A stretch of DNA of 39,562 nucleotides from Verrucomicrobiota bacterium (GCA_963205275.1 CAUJIH010000079.1:1-39562), one strand, 5' to 3'; shown: positions 16,706 through 25,778, numbered from the stretch's first letter. Notes: a model not told the origin generated them from the letters alone. Translations and numbers: made by a program.

Positions 16706-17911
16706 ATGGGATCGTCAACGATATATGTGGGGCTTGAGATTGGCACATCAAAGGTGTGTGTAGTCGTGGGTGAAGTGCGGAGTGATGGTGCAATTAAGAT
16801 TTTGGGAATCGGTCAGCACGCTTCTGCAGGGGTCAGGAAGGGTGAGATCGTTGATCCGACCATGGTGCAGACCTGCCTTCAGGATGCTCTGGCGAGAGCG
16901 GAGGACCGGGCCTCCGTCAATATAGGGAATGTCATTCTGTCTTTGACGGGCGGACACATCGCGGGCTTTAATTCGCGGGGGTCAATTCGGGTGGCGGATG
17001 ATCAGGTAGAAATTTCATACGAGGATTTGGAGGAAGTGCGAAAGAATGCCTGTGATGTGCCACTTCCTCAGGATCACGCGTTAATCCATTCCCTGATCCA
17101 GAGCTACTATCTCGATGGTAATAGTCGGATTCCGAATCCGGTCGGTATGCTAGGTCAGAAGCTGGAAGCAGATTTTCACCTGATTCATGGAGTAAAGTCC
17201 CGGATTCAGAATTCGATTCGGTGTATCCGTGATGAGGTGCATGTGGATGAGATTGTGTTCGCTCCGTATGCGGCTGCTTGTGCCCTGTTGAACCGCGATC
17301 TGAAAATGGGTGGCGTGCTGCTGATCGATATCGGCGGAGGAACCTCCGATTATATCTGCTATGTAGATGGTGCACCCGTGGCTTCTGGATGCGTCCCGAT
17401 CGGAGGCGAGCATATCACGGGAGATATCGCTCATGTGCTGAAGATCACCAACGCACGAGCGGAAAAGCTGAAGATTACGTATGGGAGTGTGACTCCTTGG
17501 CAGGGCGAAGATGAAATCGTGTCATCTGGTGGTGATATTAATAAAGAAGTGAGTCGTTCGATGCTCAATCAGATTATCAATGCGCGTGCCGTCGAGATGC
17601 TTTCCGTCATCCAAAAGCGGATCGAAGATGCTGGCTGTATGCAGAAAATTGGTAGGGGGATCGTTCTGACGGGTGGCTCCAGTTTGATGAATGGATTGTA
17701 CGAACTGACGGAGAAGATCTTTGGACTGCCCGTGCAAAAGGCTGATTCTGAGGCAATGTCCGGCCCCGCAGCATTTTTTGAAAACCCGCAGTGTGCAACC
17801 CCGATTGGCATCATTCGCTATATTCAAATGATTGATGCTCAGAAGCCGAAGAGAGGGATCTTACGCCGTTTGGGATCCAGAATCGAGAGAATTCTCGGTT
17901 CTGGGCGCTGA
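16706..17911 (+). CDS. ftsA: Cell division protein FtsA
   Basis: Actin-like membrane tether for FtsZ, 401 residues. Visible: the phosphate 1 motif VGLEIGTSKVCVVVGEV, the SHS2/1C subdomain region with GGHIAGFNSRGSI, phosphate 2 LLIDIGGGTSDYICY, and the adenosine motif GIVLTGGSSLMNGL. The C-terminal end RRLGSRIERILGSGR can form an amphipathic helix, the usual membrane-targeting sequence. AGGAA lies about 10 bases upstream of the ATG as a weak ribosome site. ftsZ follows after 74 bases. Confidence 0.96.
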   Translation: MGSSTIYVGLEIGTSKVCVVVGEVRSDGAIKILGIGQHASAGVRKGEIVDPTMVQTCLQDALARAEDRASVNIGNVILSLTGGHIAGFNSRGSIRVADDQVEISYEDLEEVRKNACDVPLPQDHALIHSLIQSYYLDGNSRIPNPVGMLGQKLEADFHLIHGVKSRIQNSIRCIRDEVHVDEIVFAPYAAACALLNRDLKMGGVLLIDIGGGTSDYICYVDGAPVASGCVPIGGEHITGDIAHVLKITNARAEKLKITYGSVTPWQGEDEIVSSGGDINKEVSRSMLNQIINARAVEMLSVIQKRIEDAGCMQKIGRGIVLTGGSSLMNGLYELTEKIFGLPVQKADSEAMSGPAAFFENPQCATPIGIIRYIQMIDAQKPKRGILRRLGSRIERILGSGR

Positions 17912-17985
17912 GGGGAATTGTTTGATGATAATCTTTTGACAATCTCGCGAATTCAATCAAACTGAAATTCTAATCGCTAAAACAG

Positions 17986-19692
17986 ATGATAGAATACAAC
18001 CCAGCAGAAAAGGGCGATCCTTCCGAGAATCAAATTTCAGGAATCACGGTAATCGGAATCGGTGGTGCCGGAGCGAACGTGCTTGATCGCATGGCGCTGG
18101 AGGGAAGCGACGACGCGGAATTGATTACTTTGAATACCGACGTCCGTGCGCTCACGAGTTCTGTCTCGACCCGAAAGATTCAATTAGGTTCGACCCTTCT
18201 CAAGGGAATGGGAACTGGTGGCGATCCAGAGTTAGGGAAACAGGCGGCGCTGGAGGCAGTGGACGATATCCGCAGTCTTGTCAGAAAGTCAAAAATGCTC
18301 TTTCTTTGTGTCGGCTTAGGCGGAGGCACTGGCTCGGGGGCTGCTCCAGAAGTCTGCCGGATTGCACGGGAGGAAGGTGTGTTTCTTGTCGTCTTCGCCA
18401 CTATGCCTTTCTCTTTCGAAGGAGCGCGTCGATTTGATCAGGCGAGTACTGCGCTCTCCTCAATTTCACGCTACGCGAATGCGGTCATCACCTTTGACAA
18501 TGATCGTATGGGCGAATTGATCGTCGCAAAGGATGGGGTAACGCAGGCGTTTGCAGCGGCGGACCGGATTATCAGCCAGAGCATCCGTGCTACGATGAAT
18601 GTGGTATTCCGTCCGGGAATTATTCGGATCGGAATGGATGATCTCCTCTCGGCTTTGGATGCAGACGACTCGCGGTGTCTGTTCGGATATGGAGTGGCTA
18701 AGGGTGATAATCGCTCGCATGAGGCTCTAGAGCAGGCACTGAAATGTCCGCTGTTGGATCGCGGAAAATTACTCAATGAGGCGCGTTCCGTTCTGGTGCA
18801 AGTCGCCGGAGGTGATTCGATGACTCTGTTTGAGGTTCAATTGGTAATGGAGGAAATCACCAAACATGTGGGAGCGCAGACTCAGATTTTGTTCGGAACG
18901 GGCACAGACAAGCGATTGGGGAGCAATCTGACGGTTACAATTATCAGTTCCATCGCTGGTCCGAGTGCTACAAGCCATCAAACGACCAGTGCCGTCGAGG
19001 TTTCGGCTCCATCGGTCAGTTTGGGAATGGGTAGTGGGGTGGCAGTCAGTGATGAAGTGCCGATCTCTATGTTTGATGAAATCTCCGTGGATTCCCATCA
19101 AGGCTATTACGGAGAAGTAGTGGACGAAGCGACATCTGCTACTTATGAGACAGCCGGATATGTGGAAGCTCCTTATACGGACAGTGACGCCTCGGTGTTT
19201 GAGCCGCTGGAGGAGATGGGAGAGTCGATTTCAGAGCAGGAAGAGCGCCCGGCTTATGCCCCAGAGCCACTACCTCAAATTTTTCGCAGAGAGCGTGACG
19301 CTGATTTGAATGAGCCAGAAGATGTTAATCCTATCGCCCGTGCGATGGAGGCTGCTACATCTGGAGTGCAGTCGGCGCCCCCTCCGATGCCTCGACATGA
19401 GATTCCTTCTACGGCACGTGTAGCGGCCACAGATGACGGGGGGCAGACGATCAGCCTGACTCGCATCGGGGGTGGAAAGTCGGGAAGTGCGAAGACTGCT
19501 GTTCCTCCCATATTGCCTCCTAGTCAGGCTCCAACTATGCCGACGGAAGAGGCACCGAGTTACCAGCAGCAGGAAATGCTACAGCTCGAGCCACTCGTCG
19601 GAGCGGACAAGGCTATGGGTTCCTCTGATTCGGCGATTATCGATGGTGAAGATATGGATGTGCCGGCGTTTTTGCGTCGAAAGAAAAATTAG
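17986..19692 (+). CDS. ftsZ: Cell division GTPase FtsZ, divergent T7 loop and long C-terminal linker
   Basis: 568 residues, much longer than the usual 380-400. The tubulin-like core (about 18-325) has the nucleotide-binding IGIGGAGAN and the signature GGGTGSG (112-118). The catalytic T7 loop, usually N-x-D-x-x-D, reads RPGIIRIGMDDL (209-220): R214 for Asn, G216 for the first Asp, D219 retained. The T4-T5 segment reads FATMPFSFEG, with Met for the usual Lys. An acidic/proline-rich linker of over 200 residues follows, ending in the conserved tail DMDVPAFLRRKKN that binds FtsA. Position and tail make FtsZ identity certain; the loop suggests altered GTP turnover. Confidence 0.96.
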   Translation: MIEYNPAEKGDPSENQISGITVIGIGGAGANVLDRMALEGSDDAELITLNTDVRALTSSVSTRKIQLGSTLLKGMGTGGDPELGKQAALEAVDDIRSLVRKSKMLFLCVGLGGGTGSGAAPEVCRIAREEGVFLVVFATMPFSFEGARRFDQASTALSSISRYANAVITFDNDRMGELIVAKDGVTQAFAAADRIISQSIRATMNVVFRPGIIRIGMDDLLSALDADDSRCLFGYGVAKGDNRSHEALEQALKCPLLDRGKLLNEARSVLVQVAGGDSMTLFEVQLVMEEITKHVGAQTQILFGTGTDKRLGSNLTVTIISSIAGPSATSHQTTSAVEVSAPSVSLGMGSGVAVSDEVPISMFDEISVDSHQGYYGEVVDEATSATYETAGYVEAPYTDSDASVFEPLEEMGESISEQEERPAYAPEPLPQIFRRERDADLNEPEDVNPIARAMEAATSGVQSAPPPMPRHEIPSTARVAATDDGGQTISLTRIGGGKSGSAKTAVPPILPPSQAPTMPTEEAPSYQQQEMLQLEPLVGADKAMGSSDSAIIDGEDMDVPAFLRRKKN

Positions 19693-19710
19693 GTTTTGCC
19701 CATCCTAGAG

Positions 19711-19729
19711 CCATGAATCCTTTTCATGG
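19711..19729 (+). terminator. Small hairpin after ftsZ
   Basis: CCATGAA-TCCTT-TTCATGG forms a 7 bp stem with a 5-base loop, 18 bases past the ftsZ stop. It is not followed by a clear T-tract, so it is a weak terminator candidate or 3'-end stabiliser. Confidence 0.3.
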
Positions 19730-19783
19730 GAACCATTTTCTGGGCCAATTTGAAAGGTGGCGCATTGCGACGGAGGTGGAGAT

Positions 19784-21079
19784 ATGTCGTCTGACTCAGG
19801 AGTTGCGTCTCCTCTGAACTCTCGGTGGAGAATTCTGACAGCGAGTCTGGCGGGGACGACGATTGAATTTTTTGACTTTTACATCTACGCGACAGCTGCT
19901 GTTCTAGTTTTTCCGCATTTGTTCTTTCCGAAGAGCAGTGATGCTTCTGCGATTCTTGAATCACTGGCGACTTTTGCGCTCGCATTTTTTGCTCGTCCCG
20001 TAGGTTCTGTGATCTTCGGCCATTTTGGGGATCGAATCGGACGGAAGGCGACATTAGTAGCGGCCTTGCTGCTGATGGGGATTTCGACAGTCTTGATCGG
20101 ACTCCTCCCGACCTATGAACAGATCGGCATCGTGGCACCGATTCTGTTGGCGCTGTGTCGCCTAGGACAGGGGCTTGGTCTAGGGGGAGAATGGGGCGGA
20201 GCCGTGTTGCTGGCGACGGAGAATGCGCCTCCTGGCAAGCGTGCTTGGTACGGGATGTTTCCTCAGCTCGGTGCTCCGATTGGTTTTCTCTTTGCTTCGC
20301 TGACCTTCTTCTCTCTTTCCAAATTGCTCAGTAATACGCAGTTTCTGGAATGGGGATGGCGAATTCCATTTATCTGCAGTGCTGTGCTTGTCTTTCTCGG
20401 CCTGTGGGTGCGACTGAAAATCAATGAGACTCCGGCTTTTCAAAAGGTGCTGGAACACGACCAGCGCGAGCGACTACCGATGATCACCGTTTTTCGTAAT
20501 CATCCATTGTCTGTCGTTTCCGGGATGTTCGCCATGCTGGCGACATTTGTTCTGTTTTATCTGATGACAGTCTTCACGCTAGGGTGGGGAACGACACGAC
20601 TCGGGTATTCTCGCGATCAGTTTTTGCTTTTGCAGATGGGAAGCGTGCTTTTTTTCGGAATCGGGATCCCGATTTCCGCCGTGTATGCAGATCGTCATGG
20701 ACGACGGCGGACGATGACGATCTCCACGGTGCTGATTCTCGTTTTCGGTCTTCTGTTTACTCCGATGTTTCCGTCGGACAGTCTTGGGCGCGTGCTGCTC
20801 TTCCTGTCACTGGGGATGGGATTGATGGGATTGACCTATGGAGCAGGGGGGACCTTTCTGTCGGAGATGTTTCCTGCGCCCGTGCGCTACACGGGTACGT
20901 CTCTGGCATTTAATCTGGCGGGGATACTCGGGGCCTCCATGGCCCCCTACATCGCGATGCGCCTAGCGGACGGATTGGGACTTTACGCTGTGGGATTCTA
21001 TCTATCGGCGGCGGCACTGATTACGCTGATCGCCGTGAGACAGCGGGTCTGTGCGGATGATGCGCTGGAGCCTCAGTAA
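19784..21079 (+). CDS. MFS transporter, metabolite:H+ symporter (MHS/ProP-like) type
   Basis: 431 residues from ATG 19784, with about 12 hydrophobic segments. The signature GTTIEFFDFYIYATAA in helix 1, the loop FGHFGDRIGRKATLV and the long RLGQGLGLGGEWGGAVLLATENAP are typical of the MHS branch, which carries osmolytes or organic acids with H+. A second loop motif YADRHGRRRT occurs between helices 8 and 9. GGAGG (19772-19776) stands 7 bases before ATG 19784, one of the few proper ribosome sites here. A GTG nine codons upstream is therefore rejected. Substrate unknown. It is convergent with recN. Confidence 0.92.
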   Translation: MSSDSGVASPLNSRWRILTASLAGTTIEFFDFYIYATAAVLVFPHLFFPKSSDASAILESLATFALAFFARPVGSVIFGHFGDRIGRKATLVAALLLMGISTVLIGLLPTYEQIGIVAPILLALCRLGQGLGLGGEWGGAVLLATENAPPGKRAWYGMFPQLGAPIGFLFASLTFFSLSKLLSNTQFLEWGWRIPFICSAVLVFLGLWVRLKINETPAFQKVLEHDQRERLPMITVFRNHPLSVVSGMFAMLATFVLFYLMTVFTLGWGTTRLGYSRDQFLLLQMGSVLFFGIGIPISAVYADRHGRRRTMTISTVLILVFGLLFTPMFPSDSLGRVLLFLSLGMGLMGLTYGAGGTFLSEMFPAPVRYTGTSLAFNLAGILGASMAPYIAMRLADGLGLYAVGFYLSAAALITLIAVRQRVCADDALEPQ

Positions 21080-21095
21080 GGCGACTCGCTGTGAT

Positions 21096-22757
21096 TCACT
21101 TCCTCTTCTTGGGTCCGTCGGCGAGCATGCGCTCGGCTAGGGCTAGGGTTTCGGGCGAGCTGCCTCCCAGCATTCTGGCGAGTTCGGCGATGCGCTCTCG
21201 ATCTGTGACGGACTCGAGTCGTGAATTGGTGGTATCGTTCTCGACTTCTTTTGAGACCACGAAATGGTGATGGGCTAGAGCGGCGACTTGGGGCATGTGC
21301 GTGATGGCGATGACTTGGTGATGCGCTCCGAGGAAGGCCATCTTGCGTCCGACGGAGACAGCGACTTCGCCACCGACGTTGGCATCGATCTCATCGAAGA
21401 CCATGAGAGGGATGCGATCCTGGTCGGCCAGAGCCGCTTTCACGGCCAGCATTACACGAGACATTTCTCCACTGGAAGCGATCACGCGCAAGGGCTTGAG
21501 TGGCTCGCCGGGATTCGGGCCGAAGAGGAAGTCGATACTTTCGCTGCCACGAGGACCAAGAGAGAGCAGGGGAGTGATCTCGATGTCAAAAATAGATCGG
21601 TTGAATCCTAGATCGTCGAGATGTCCTGCAATCTCTTTGGCGAGAGATTTTGCGGCGGGAAGGCGCTTCTTTGACAGAACTGATCCACATTCGACAAGTT
21701 CTACCGCGCTTTTTTCCACCGATGCAGTCAAGCGCAGGAGTTCAGCTTCGCGCCCATCGACCGAGTTCAGACGCTGTCGAGCCTGGCGCTCGTAGGCAAG
21801 AACGTCCTCGATGCTTTGCCCATATTTTCTTTTGAGAGTCTCGATCTGATCAATTCTGTCCTCAATGCGGGCTACTTCGAGGGGATCGATTTCGAGTTCT
21901 TCTGAGTATTCGCTTAGAGTGGATTCGAGTTCCTCGATCTCGAGCCGAGCGGATTCAAATCCGGACAAGGATTCGCCAATCTTCGAGTCGAAGCGCTCCA
22001 GCTCATGAAGGCAGCGTTGAGCATTGGAGAGGCTGGCTGAGGCGGCGTGAAGCAGGTCCACCGCTTGGTTGGCGTTTTCAACTAAGCGAGAGGAATTCTG
22101 TGTCTGGCGATAGCGGCGCTCGAGTTCCTCCACTTCCTCTGGATTCAGATCGGCAGCGGAGATTTCATCGACTTGATAGCGGAGTAGTTCGATCTCCTGA
22201 TCGCTGGCGAGTCGCTGATTGCGAAACTGATCGAGTTCCTCCTTTTCGCGGCTCCACCGGGTGTATAAGTCGCGGTAGGCCCGTCGCTCTGGCATCGCTC
22301 CTGCATAGGCGTCCAGCATGGCGAGCTGTCGATCCTGTGAGAGCAACGACTGATGCTCGTGCGGACCATGGAGATCGACTAGCAGGGAACCGAGCGACTT
22401 CAGCAAGGCCAAAGTGCAGGGCGAGCAGTTGACGAATTGCTTGTTCGCTCCACCGCCGAAGGTGCGCTTCACCACGAGAGAATTTCCTTCACAGGACTCG
22501 AGTCCAGCGTTGGTCAGCAGGGCATTGATCTGATCAAGATTGGAGTCGAGTTCGAAGACGGCCTCGACGGAGCAGGTACTCTCGCCGGTGCGGATGAGAT
22601 CGTGATTGGCACGCTCGCCGAGGATGAGTTTCAGGGCACCGACGATCATCGACTTTCCGGCTCCAGTCTGTCCTGTGACGCAGATGAGACCGCCTCCCAG
22701 CTCCCAGGAGAGGTCATCGACGAGTGCGAGATTCTTAATTTTTAGGATCGAAAGCAT
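21096..22757 (-). CDS. recN: DNA repair protein RecN
   Basis: SMC-like ATPase acting in recombinational repair of double-strand breaks. 553 residues from ATG 22757, the family length. N-terminal MLSILKIKNLALVDD and Walker A GQTGAGKS, a coiled-coil middle (about 150-370), and the C-terminal signature and Walker B segment (SSGEMSRVMLAVKAAL, then MVFDEIDANVGGEVA). AGGAG (22769-22765 on the minus strand) is a proper ribosome site 8 bases before the ATG; the 12-residue upstream extension is rejected. It diverges from the MBL-fold gene over 48 bases that hold an inverted repeat. Confidence 0.95.
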   Translation of the reverse strand: MLSILKIKNLALVDDLSWELGGGLICVTGQTGAGKSMIVGALKLILGERANHDLIRTGESTCSVEAVFELDSNLDQINALLTNAGLESCEGNSLVVKRTFGGGANKQFVNCSPCTLALLKSLGSLLVDLHGPHEHQSLLSQDRQLAMLDAYAGAMPERRAYRDLYTRWSREKEELDQFRNQRLASDQEIELLRYQVDEISAADLNPEEVEELERRYRQTQNSSRLVENANQAVDLLHAASASLSNAQRCLHELERFDSKIGESLSGFESARLEIEELESTLSEYSEELEIDPLEVARIEDRIDQIETLKRKYGQSIEDVLAYERQARQRLNSVDGREAELLRLTASVEKSAVELVECGSVLSKKRLPAAKSLAKEIAGHLDDLGFNRSIFDIEITPLLSLGPRGSESIDFLFGPNPGEPLKPLRVIASSGEMSRVMLAVKAALADQDRIPLMVFDEIDANVGGEVAVSVGRKMAFLGAHHQVIAITHMPQVAALAHHHFVVSKEVENDTTNSRLESVTDRERIAELARMLGGSSPETLALAERMLADGPKKRK

Positions 22758-22761
22758 TGCG

Positions 22762-22789
22762 CTGCTCCTGTGGCGGGAGTATGGAGCAG
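22762..22789. promoter_or_regulatory. Dyad in the recN / MBL-hydrolase divergent interval
   Basis: CTGCTCC (22762-22768) and GGAGCAG (22783-22789) are perfect complements around a 14-base spacer. One arm includes the recN ribosome site. It may be an operator for both genes or a hairpin that masks recN translation. It does not match a LexA box that I know. Confidence 0.35.
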
Positions 22790-22805
22790 ACATTCACGCT
22801 ACGCA

Positions 22806-23591
22806 ATGGGGACAAAGACGGAAATTGTTTTTCTTGGGACGGGCACTTCTGTTGGAGTGCCCATGATCGGCTGTGACTGTGCGGTGTGCTCGTCGGATGA
22901 TCCGAAGAACAAGAGACTTCGCTCTTCTCTCTGGATTCGGACGGAGAAGACTTCTTTAGCTGTGGATACGGGACCTGACTTTCGCCAGCAGTGTCTACGG
23001 GAGGGCATACGTCATCTCGATGCGGTGCTGTTCACCCATGCGCACAGTGATCATCTGATGGGATTCGACGATCTGCGTCGTTTTACCATCGCAGAGGACT
23101 CTGAAATGCCCATCTATGCGACAGAGAGCTGTCTGGAACGGCTCCGAGCGGCCTTTTCGTACGTGTTCGATGGGAAGAATCGCTACCGGGGGTATTTGAA
23201 AACCGAACCGCATCCGGTGAGAGGAGCGTTCCGCATCGGCGAATTCGAGGTTGAGGCTCTCCCCGTCGATCATGGAAAAGTGGAGACAGTCGGCTTTCTT
23301 TTTTCGAGTGAGGGGCATCGCTTGTTCGCCTATCTACCCGATATGAAAAGTCTGCATCCAGAGAGTCGAGAGCGACTGCAGGGGATTGGCCTTCTGATCA
23401 TCGACGGATTACAGCCTGAGGGGCATCGGACTCATCTGTCAGTCAGTGAGGCAGTGACTCTGGCGAGGGAAGTGAATGCACGGCAGACTTGGCTGACGCA
23501 CTTTTCATGCCGCATGGACTATCGCGTGATCGAACCGAGCTTACCCAAGAACGTTCATCTGGCCTGGGACGGTCTGTGCCTTCAGTGTTGA
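22806..23591 (+). CDS. MBL-fold metallo-hydrolase (PhnP-like)
   Basis: 261 residues. The start FLGTGTSVGVPMIGCDCAVC with two close cysteines is typical of PhnP-like phosphodiesterases. The zinc motif is HAHSDH in LFTHAHSDHLMGFDDLR, with further ligands in LPVDHG and a terminal LTHFSC. PhnP hydrolyses cyclic phosphate sugars in phosphonate breakdown, but no phn genes are near, so only the general hydrolase role is supported. ATG 22806 is preferred over GTG 22770, which would intrude into the divergent promoter. Confidence 0.9.
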   Translation: MGTKTEIVFLGTGTSVGVPMIGCDCAVCSSDDPKNKRLRSSLWIRTEKTSLAVDTGPDFRQQCLREGIRHLDAVLFTHAHSDHLMGFDDLRRFTIAEDSEMPIYATESCLERLRAAFSYVFDGKNRYRGYLKTEPHPVRGAFRIGEFEVEALPVDHGKVETVGFLFSSEGHRLFAYLPDMKSLHPESRERLQGIGLLIIDGLQPEGHRTHLSVSEAVTLAREVNARQTWLTHFSCRMDYRVIEPSLPKNVHLAWDGLCLQC

Positions 23592-23607
23592 GGCGCTTGA
23601 TTCCGCA

Positions 23608-24609
23608 TCAGAGCACGACTCCTCTGGGCGATTCGGGTGACTCGGGGAGGATGGTTTTCGGATCCTCTGCCTTTTTCTGCTTGCGAGGTTTTTCAGAACT
23701 TGGCGATTCTTTCTTCTCCGGAGCTTTGGGGACTTCCGATTCGCCGTAGCGGTAGGCTTTATATTTCGTGATCCAGTCTTCCACTGTGGGGCGAACGACT
23801 GAATCGGCTTTGTGCCAATAGGGTGCGAGAGGACGGAACCATCCACGCTGAAGTCCTGTCCAGATCAGAACCCCGAGTATGATTACTTTGATGATATCCC
23901 ATCTCCACTTTCGGCGCTGTCGAGCGAGCTTCTTTTCCAGTGCCGCGATGTGCTTATCCTGATTGGAAAGGCGAGTGAGAATGCTTTCGAGCATGGTGGA
24001 TGCCGTGGTAGGTGGTGAAGAAAGATCTTCTGCCGGAGTTGCTATGATGGTGGGAGCAATTTGTTCGGCTGGATCGGCGATGAGGGTAGGAGTCTCTGTC
24101 TCTGCAGGTGGCTGTTCCACGATCTGAGTCGGAGGAGGGACCGCCAGCAGGCGTGATTTGGCTGCGTGAACCTCGTCGCGGGCAGCGAGGATGACGGGTT
24201 CGAGATCCTCGAAGGAGAGAGGCTTTGTCAGAAAATGATTCGTCAGCAGGTTTTCATTCCCTCGTTTCCTAAATTCACTTTCAAGATTCTCCGCATCAGA
24301 ATTGGCCATCAGAAGGATGGAGAGCGGGCGGCCCGATTCTGCCAATGCGTCGATCAGTGAGAGACCCTCCCCATCGGGAAGTGAGGCTGCGAGCAGGATG
24401 ACTTCGATCGAAGGATGTGTTTGGATGATTTCCAGAGCCTCAGTGGCGTCAGCAGTCGTGTGGACATCCTCCAGACCTGTGTATTCACGCAGAAATGTCT
24501 TGAGACTCAGGCGTAGAGGGAGATCGCCATCGACGACGAGCGCTGCTGTCGATTGCGTCAGAAATGATGAGGCTGATGGAGCGGACTCAGAGGAGAAAGG
24601 AGAACTCAT
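23608..24609 (-). CDS. Membrane-anchored protein with degenerate receiver domain
   Basis: 333 residues. Residues 22-150 have the receiver fold (ALVVDGDLPLRLSLKTFLREY, then LLAASLPDGEGLSLIDALAE, HFLTKPLSFEDL), but the phospho-acceptor Asp is Ala74. D27 and K129 are kept. A Pro/Thr/Glu-rich linker (about 155-203), a short coiled coil (204-232) and one membrane span follow (about 237-253, DIIKVIILGVLIWTGL). The basic RQRRKWRW before the span puts the receiver in the cytoplasm and the Lys/Glu/Pro-rich last 80 residues outside. No output or kinase domain is visible. It is last in the parA-secA-hemW run. I know no named family with this layout; a protein-binding scaffold is plausible. Confidence 0.8.
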   Translation of the reverse strand: MSSPFSSESAPSASSFLTQSTAALVVDGDLPLRLSLKTFLREYTGLEDVHTTADATEALEIIQTHPSIEVILLAASLPDGEGLSLIDALAESGRPLSILLMANSDAENLESEFRKRGNENLLTNHFLTKPLSFEDLEPVILAARDEVHAAKSRLLAVPPPTQIVEQPPAETETPTLIADPAEQIAPTIIATPAEDLSSPPTTASTMLESILTRLSNQDKHIAALEKKLARQRRKWRWDIIKVIILGVLIWTGLQRGWFRPLAPYWHKADSVVRPTVEDWITKYKAYRYGESEVPKAPEKKESPSSEKPRKQKKAEDPKTILPESPESPRGVVL

Positions 24610-24669
24610 GATGAGAGATCAGATTGTGTCCTTCATCAGAGGAGATTGTCCAGCACAGAAAATTCACGA

Positions 24670-25755
24670 TCACGCTAAAGCAGCGATGATCGGATCGGCG
24701 AGCGCTTTTCCTGTGCGAGTCAGCACGATGCGATCTCTCCGAAGTTCGATCCAACCCTCTTCGATCAGTGAGGGAAGAGGGTCTAGTGAAGAGGCGGATG
24801 AGAGGGGCGCACCTTCCTTGGTGCGCAGGAGCATGGCCAGAGACTCTAGACGACGGTCTGCTGCCGTGAGTGATTCGATTTCCACTCGTGTATCGAGTCC
24901 GGCAAGAATGGCTCGTACATACGCGGCGGTGTCGGGCAGGGTCTTGCTGCGTTCGTCGTGAAGGGTGGATACAGCGCTGGGTCCGAGTCCAATGTAATCC
25001 GCTCCCTCCCAGTAAGCGCGGTTATGCTGAGATTCGAAGTTAGACTGAGCGAAATTGGAGATCTCATAGTGGAGATATCCGGCAGCTTCCAGGGTGTCGA
25101 TGCTCTGATAAAAGAGCGTGGCATCCCTGTCTTCGTCGGCGTCGAGTTCTCCTCGACGATGTCTTTGCAGAAACTCAGTGTCTGCTTCGTAGGTGAGATT
25201 GTAGGCGGAGATGTGTTCTGGAGCGAGTGCGATGGCTCGGTCTAAATCAGCTTGCCACATCGATGCATCCTGACCGGGAATCGAGAACATCAGGTCGATG
25301 CTCACATTGGAGAATCCTGCCTCACGGAGAATGGTGAAGGCGGAAATGGCTTCTTCGGGAGAGTGATCCCGCCCGAGGGTGCTTAGGATCGTAGGAGTGA
25401 AGGATTGCACGCCCAAGCTGATGCGGTCCGCTCCAAGAGAGCGCATCAGAGAGGCTTTTTTGAGATCAAAGGTGGCGGGATTGGCCTCGATCGTCCATTC
25501 CCTCACTGCGCTCAGGTCGATTCGATCATGCAATCCTCGCATCAGCCGATCCAGCAGAGACGAGCTCAGCAGGGTGGGGGTTCCGCCTCCGAAGTAGACC
25601 GTGGCAGGTGCGTATCCTTCAGGGATTCTTCGCTCGGCCTCGGTCAGAATCGCGTCGACGAAGGTACGGTTGGCGAGATGTCCAGGAGTGTGCTTGTAAA
25701 AGGCACAATAGGGACAGATGTGGTGACAGAACGGAATGTGCAGATAGAGATGCAC
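24670..25755 (-). CDS. hemW: Radical SAM heme chaperone HemW
   Basis: 361 residues, starting at GTG 25755. The radical SAM cluster motif is C-x3-C-x2-C in HIPFCHHICPYCAF, without the further Cys found in true HemN, so HemW (heme chaperone) is preferred over coproporphyrinogen oxidase. FGGGTPTLL, EANPATF, LGVQSFTPTILSTLGRDH and DLMFSIPGQ are conserved family segments. It follows secA by 23 bases on the same strand and precedes the pseudo-receiver gene by 60, suggesting co-transcription. Confidence 0.92.
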   Translation of the reverse strand: MHLYLHIPFCHHICPYCAFYKHTPGHLANRTFVDAILTEAERRIPEGYAPATVYFGGGTPTLLSSSLLDRLMRGLHDRIDLSAVREWTIEANPATFDLKKASLMRSLGADRISLGVQSFTPTILSTLGRDHSPEEAISAFTILREAGFSNVSIDLMFSIPGQDASMWQADLDRAIALAPEHISAYNLTYEADTEFLQRHRRGELDADEDRDATLFYQSIDTLEAAGYLHYEISNFAQSNFESQHNRAYWEGADYIGLGPSAVSTLHDERSKTLPDTAAYVRAILAGLDTRVEIESLTAADRRLESLAMLLRTKEGAPLSSASSLDPLPSLIEEGWIELRRDRIVLTRTGKALADPIIAALA

Positions 25756-25778
25756 AGGCTTGGGAAGGCTGGCTCAAA

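Noticed and set aside
17936..17964. Promoter for ftsZ from the perfect TTGACA at 17936-17941
   Set aside because: No acceptable -10 lies 16-18 bases downstream (AAACTG); it may be chance.
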